Assembly (NCBI RefSeq): GCF_028554725.1
Contig: NC_071670.1
Location: 19,348,001 to 19,412,000 of the forward strand
From: Zeugodacus cucurbitae
Lineage: Eukaryota; Arthropoda; Insecta; Diptera; Tephritidae
DNA: 64,000 bases
Direction of reading: 5' to 3'
Position numbers and translations under genes: made by a program. Below are positions 59,062 to 64,000 of this stretch, one piece after another (position 1 is the stretch's first letter; each line of letters starts with the position of its first letter). Under the pieces are notes generated by a model. That model had not been told where the DNA came from. It did no database searches and saw only the letters and a list, made by a program, of their open reading frames with translations.

Positions 59062-59149
59062 TATTTAAATTTCTGCTTTTTCTATTGTTGCATTAAATTT
59101 TATTTTGTGATTTTAACAGGATTTCAATCTGTATGTTTCAGTTGCATAA

Positions 59150-59466
59150 AATCACCTACCAACAATCCATGAAGATGTTTCTCCATTTGGTATTGTCGTT
59201 CGTTTGAAAGGTTCCAAACCTGTATAAAAACCCGTAATGTAAACAAATAACCACAGCATTGACGCTATGTTCAAAAAAAAGATGTTCCATTTTTTACTGG
59301 TCTCACCATCTGGATTTGAGTTCCATCAACAGCACCTATTATTCCTAGTAATCGAAATTTTGAATACAAATAATTTTTAACATCACTCTTTTCTTGTGAG
59401 TTCTTTCAATTCTTTTGAATTTCGGACACAATATTTTTTCAATAGCATTCAACACTTCTGCAATAC
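59150..59466 (-). pseudogene. PIF/Harbinger transposase relic
   Basis: On the minus strand the frames read 'LRKFKRIE..HKKRVM', then GIIGAVDGTQIQMVRPVKN, and in the next frame HSVNAVVICLHYGFLY. These match the first catalytic aspartate block (GaIDGTHI) and the following 'SLNVQ.VCD' block of PIF/Harbinger (DDE_Tnp_4) nucleases. Frameshifts between the blocks show it is dead. It lies about 0.95 kb from the end of the convergent MADF-BESS gene 2. Confidence 0.65.
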
Positions 59467-60050
59467 ATTTGAAATTGAGTATTCTTGAATATATTTACTA
59501 TACAATGACCTCCGAATTTTTCGATTGGTTGAAAATTGTCCATTTGGCATTAAAAAAACGACAATTTTTTACCTATAAAAACACATTTTTTCAGAACAAC
59601 GCCATTTTGAATTTTTGATATTTTTCCAAAATTGTTGGTCATTGTATAGAAAATCCCATAAACTTTAATAACGTTTTTATTTTTTTGCTTCAGCTACTCA
59701 TTCGGCCAGAATCATATCAGCATTTGGGGAACTTTTTTTTTGACACCCTCGAAGGCAGCACATACTCCGTTATTTTTCAATAATTGTATAAAAAACCTTA
59801 AAATATAGCTGAAAATATACCTTATTATGTCCAAAAAACTTTGAAACATTCGATCGAGTACTTTCTTCACGAAAATAGTTTAATTATTCAGGGGTTACAC
59901 TGATATAGCCCCTTAAAGTTAGTTTTACAGCTGGGTTTACTGCCCCGGTTCTTATAAGCAGGGTTAGTTCCTGAGTTATGCTTTTTAAGACATAATCAAA
60001 GCTTCCTAGGAAAGTCTAAAATTTTGTATGAAACTATAATCACAAATGCA
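59467..60050. other. Noncoding stretch
   Basis: The frame at 59415-59618 has no recognised domain. Degraded transposon sequence is possible. Confidence 0.3.
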
Positions 60051-61377
60051 ACAAGTAATTAAATGGTAAGTTCGGGTGCAACCGAACATTTTATACTCTC
60101 GCAATTTATTGATTTATTGTAATTCATGAACCGATTTCACTCATTATCACCACCAACATGCATTATATCCAAAATATATTCTCACTTAATTTGGTTAAGA
60201 TATTTCACATATTAACCGATTTAAAAGCTATTAAGCCCATCGCATTTTTGATAAACCTGTAATTAGGTATATGGGAACTAGGTGGAGTTAGGGCCCGATT
60301 TTAATTTTTGGTACAGAGCCACACTATTAGAAGAAAAATATTCTCTCCGAATTAAATTAAGATATCTGAGAGAATTACCGATATTACCCTAAGGCACTGA
60401 GTTCTTCATATTCGATATCCGGAGCATTGAAAAGTTATAGTCCGATTTCGATAATTTCTTCACAAGTGATGCCACAGATCATATACAGTATTTGTTCCTT
60501 ATGTAGTATATATTATAAAGTGAAGGAATTCGATGGAATTAAAAATTGAGTTATATGGTAAGTAGCCGTGGTTGTGAACCGATTTAATTTTCCATACGTG
60601 TCATCAGGGTGTCAAGAAAATATTATATACCGTATTTCATTTAATCGGTTGAGTAGTTCCTGGGGTATGTAAAAAAATCTGAGTTCACAGTCTGTTAGCA
60701 GAAGAAAGGCTATTTCTTCTGCAAAATTTTGTGTTTCTGATGCTTTTTGGTAAGTGAGTTAACGCAGTTTAAGTAATTTTCAACCTAACCCTTGTATGAG
60801 AGGTGGGCGTGGTTATTATCCGATTTCAACTATTCTCATGGTGTGTGGTGGGGTACGTAAGAGAACCGACTGCAGAAAGTTTGGTTTATATAGCTTTATT
60901 GGTTTGCGAAATATATACAAAAACCCTATTTGGAGGCCTCGCCGTCTTCGCCAAAAAAATTACATCCAAATATGGCCCTTACTACGACTATCCTTTGTAC
61001 CAAATTTTACTTTTATAACATTATTTATGGGTCAAAAACCATATCTCAGGAAGTACTCGACCGATTTCAATGAAATTCGGAATATAATATTTTCTTGACA
61101 CCCAAATTATTAAAAACGGGTCATAACATATCCTAACTCCCATATATCTAATTATAGGTTTTTCAAAAATACGGTTGGCTTTATTCCGCATATATGTATT
61201 GGTAAATATGTGAGATATCTTAGCAAAATTAAGTGAGCGTATATTCTTGGATATAGTGTACCTTGCTGGTGAAAATGAATGAAATCAGTTCAGAAATTAC
61301 CTTACCATTATCATGTATGACGATTTTCGTTATTCTATTAAACTTTATGCCGAATTTATGGGTAAATTTGTGTGTTC
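60051..61377. repeat. ACAAGTAAGG repeat family, copy K (head-to-head composite)
   Basis: Plus-orientation left end and body from 60051 to about 61020, then the left arm in minus orientation to about 61377 (CATATCTCAGGAAGTACTCG, CCAAATTATTAAAAACGGGT). The right terminus GAGTATAA is absent. Confidence 0.8.
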
Positions 61378-62310
61378 GTTGCTATTTGACGAAAAGGTTA
61401 TTCTTGTTTTTGTAAACTAACTCAATTTATTTTCAAAGGCACAAGCGTATCTTTTATAGAAGCACTGTAATTGTCAATTTCCTTAATTAGCTACAAATAA
61501 TGCAAACGCTGCATGTTTCAATTTAATCGTAATAAATGGGGCTATGTACATATGGTAAATGTATGATATTCGCAAAATAGGCGTTTGCTGGAAATCCTTT
61601 ATCGACTACACGTAACGCCTGTGCGAGCTCCTTTTGAATGTCAACTCATCAGACAAATTAAGGTCGAAATTCTTTATGTGTGCAAATGTTTCCCGCCACT
61701 GTTGAAAGTGTTGGATATCAACAACAGCAACAACAACACAACAAGTCGATGACTTTAAAGAACCAATACACACAAATAAATTCAGGAAAATATAAAACGT
61801 CAGTTGCTTTGGTCGACTGACTCGCAGACAATTTTGCTGCTGACGTTTTCTTCTGCAAGTACACATTTCGCCTCCCGCCAACAGCACAGCAATCAACATG
61901 TGAAATATTGTATTTAAAAAGGACTAGTGTTGGCACAATTCACCATGTAAGGGTGCGGGATTTCACACGTACATACATATGTATGCATGTATAATATAAA
62001 TACGTGTGTATGTGCGTAGGAGTTTGTCTTTACATCCTTTGGCTTGTGTCTTGTTTACTGCGCAATTTGCTGCGTAAAGTTGACTGTTTCTATGAGATTT
62101 TAGTTATTTTTTTCTCACTTTGGTCTTGAGCATTTCAATGTTCGATTTCATTTGGCGTTTGGGACTTAATACGAGAAACTATGAGAAGTGAAGCAGCAAA
62201 AAACGATGATATAGAAAATCTTTCGTGTCATGTTGCGATTATATTCAGTTTCTTTTTTGTTTTTATACATACACATGTAAATCTTAACAAATGTATGTAT
62301 GCATACCTAC
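61378..62310. other. Noncoding region
   Basis: Contains a CAACAACAGCAACAACAAC run near 61720-61745. No gene supported on either strand. Confidence 0.35.
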
Positions 62311-62978
62311 ATACAATAGAACTTCTTAAAAGTGATTGGCGAAGTAGGAAGTAAATTTCTTTCAAATTAGCAGATCATATATGTACATGCATATCGAGTA
62401 TATTCATATTTTATTGATAAAATTCATAAAACCTCTAAACTCTATAATAAGGATGTTAACCATTATTTTAACTATTTCTTTCATGCTCATTTAGCCATAC
62501 TGAGTATATTATTATATTGCAAGTATATTAGGAGGGTTTTATCTTGGGATGAAGTATTTACAATCGCTTTTATTAGCTCATATCAAAGAGTTTCGACCGA
62601 ACCTTTTCCCTCGAAACTCATCAGATCTTCCAGAGTAATGGTTTTTATCCGACAACCTCCTCAAGTGTTTTTTTTTTTTAATTTGAAATTCGAAGATTGG
62701 AGCGTAAGTAGCTTGCATGTATCCAATAGAACCGGAATTGGTGGGCGCTTGGATAGCGTTACAATAAAATTGTCTATCTCTGATGTGGATTTTCCAGGCT
62801 CTAACAGAGTTTCAACGACGTATTTGGTTTTAGGACATTTGTAAAAAAGTTTAGAGACCTTATCATTGATGCAGAATTACAAGGAAATTTGTATGAAAGT
62901 TGACTTCTATTGCTTATTCGTGAGTTCGAGTTATAGAGATCTTCGACTTATAGAAGTTCGAGTTTTGGAAGTTCACTG
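62311..62978. mobile_element. Probable diverged Tc1-type MITE, right end clear
   Basis: The right end, GACTTATAGAAGTTCGAG...GGAAGTTCACTG followed by TA, is a clear member of the family at 46421, 51849 and 58644. The left end near 62311 (CAATAGAACTTCTT) is a weak match, so the boundary is uncertain. Confidence 0.5.
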
Positions 62979-63167
62979 TATACACTATACAATGTGTCAA
63001 ATACCTTCCGAAACCAAATTCACCAATTAGAATTTGACTTGGTTAGACCGAAAATCAGGTCAGTTCATGCTGATAATCCGTTAGGAACGACAAGAAAATA
63101 AAATTCGGTTTCTTAATTGGGGAAAAAGGGTACGCTGAAAATTAGCTGTAAGAGCAAATACAAAGTT
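62979..63167. other. Noncoding stretch
   Basis: Nothing supported. Confidence 0.35.
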
Positions 63168-63640
63168 CTTCTTCTTCTTAACTGGCGTAGAAACCGCTTA
63201 CGCGGTTATAGCCGAGTCCACAACAGTGCGCCACGCATCTCTCTTTTTGGCGGTTTGGCGCCAATTGGTAATACCAAGTGAAGACAGGTCCTTCTCCACC
63301 TGGTCCTTCCACCGGAGTGGAGGTCTCCCTCTTCCTCGGCTTCCACCAGCGGGTACTGCATCGAAAACTTTCAGAGCTGGGGCACTTTCATCCATTCGAA
63401 CAACATGACTGTCTTTTTATTCGCTGGACTATGTCTATGTCGTCGAACAACACATACAGCTCATCATTCCATCTTCTGCGGTATTCGCCGTTGACAATGT
63501 TTAAGGGACCGTAAATCTTCCGCAAAACCTTTCTCTCGAAAACTCCTAGTGCCGTCTCATCGGATGTTGACACCGTCCACGCTTCTGCACCATAAAGTAG
63601 GACGGGAATGATGAGGGACTTGTAGACAAAGTTAATTTAC
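63168..63640 (-). mobile_element. RTE-like LINE, 5'-truncated, with intact 3' end
   Basis: On the minus strand: VLLYGAEAWTVSTSDETALG, FERKVLRKIYGPLN, RRRWNDELYVLFDDIDIVQR, then (after a short deletion that removes RLRWLGHVVR) MDESAPALKVFDAVPAGG, GRGRPPLRWKDQVEKDL, LGITNWRQTAKKRDAW. It ends with CCGCGTAAGCGGTTTCTACG and an AAGAAGAAG tail. The coding blocks are well preserved, so this copy is younger than most fragments. Confidence 0.85.
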
Positions 63641-64000
63641 ATAGATGTCATTCCCAATGTACATATCTCACGTGGTCACTCAAAATAGTTCGTTTTTTTT
63701 TTACATATCGCGCGTGTACATTTTTTGTTCAACAAAACAATCAATTTGAAATAAAAGTAATATGATAATTATTAATACAAATAATCATTTCAATAAATGT
63801 ACGTATATACAATTCATCTGTTTTAAGTGTACCTAATAAACACAAGAAATTCGCCACTAATTGTACGAATGTGTGTGCATGAATAGTATTATACACGAAG
63901 TTCTATAATTTATTGAAGCACAAAGCAAGGCGCATTAACATACGAGCAGGCCATCTATTTACATACATATATATACATACATACACATGTATGAGTATAG
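63641..64000. other. Noncoding AT-rich end of window
   Basis: Microsatellite-like ACATACATATATAC repeats at the end. Nothing else supported. Confidence 0.4.

Overview
The window looks like a piece of a higher-dipteran chromosome, most likely a tephritid fruit fly. This is inferred from the AT-rich sequence with many 'catacatatgtatg' microsatellites, introns of 64-66 bp, GTAAGT-type donors with pyrimidine-AG acceptors, an initiator tRNA-Met of insect type, and dense dipteran-style transposons. Nothing is prokaryotic: there are no operons, ribosome binding sites or CRISPR arrays. Most of the sequence is repeat-derived and only a few host genes can be defended.

Host genes. (1) 657-885, minus: a coding exon of an insulin-like peptide, with signal peptide, B chain (C-x11-C-G) and the phase-1 donor typical of the insulin superfamily. 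The A-chain exon lies beyond the left edge. (2) 28149-28220, minus: an intact initiator tRNA-Met. (3) 29526-29985 and 34003-34460, plus: tandem paralogues, each a secreted 131-residue protein with a divergent chitin-binding-4 (RR-like) signature, sharing promoter and 5' noncoding exon. (4) 41378-45568, plus: a three-exon MADF-BESS protein (364 aa). (5) 56306-58201, plus: a two-exon MADF-BESS protein (235 aa). Genes 4 and 5 share an intron at the same position and phase inside the MADF domain. (6) Two broken copies of an unrecognised small secreted-protein gene at 42822-43216 and 49636-49985, minus.

Mobile DNA. A Tc1-like element (left edge to 635) sits in the insulin-like gene's intron, 20 bp past the splice donor. 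A complete but decayed Tigger/pogo-like element occupies 20464-22561. An RTE-like LINE family is present in one near-complete copy (34823-37870), two large broken copies (30108-32046 and 38775-40543) and several fragments, one only 53 bp long between 14-bp target duplications. An unclassified ~1-kb repeat family (start ACAAGTAAGG, end GAGTATAA) has about eleven copies, including a 5-kb cluster at 22564-27586. Relics of mariner, PIF/Harbinger and a second LINE are also seen, with several small inverted-repeat elements carrying TA, TTA or TTAA flanks.

Layout. 0-1.4 kb: insulin-like gene and Tc1. 1.4-20 kb: intergenic or intronic sequence with repeat and LINE scraps and mariner relics. 20-27.6 kb: Tigger element and repeat cluster. 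28-34.5 kb: tRNA and tandem secreted-protein genes split by a LINE. 34.5-40.6 kb: nested transposons. 41-46 kb: first MADF gene. 46-56 kb: small inverted-repeat elements and tandem repeats. 56-59.5 kb: second MADF gene facing a Harbinger transposase relic. 60-64 kb: repeats and a LINE tail. The genes do not form one pathway; what links them is shared exposure to the same transposon families.
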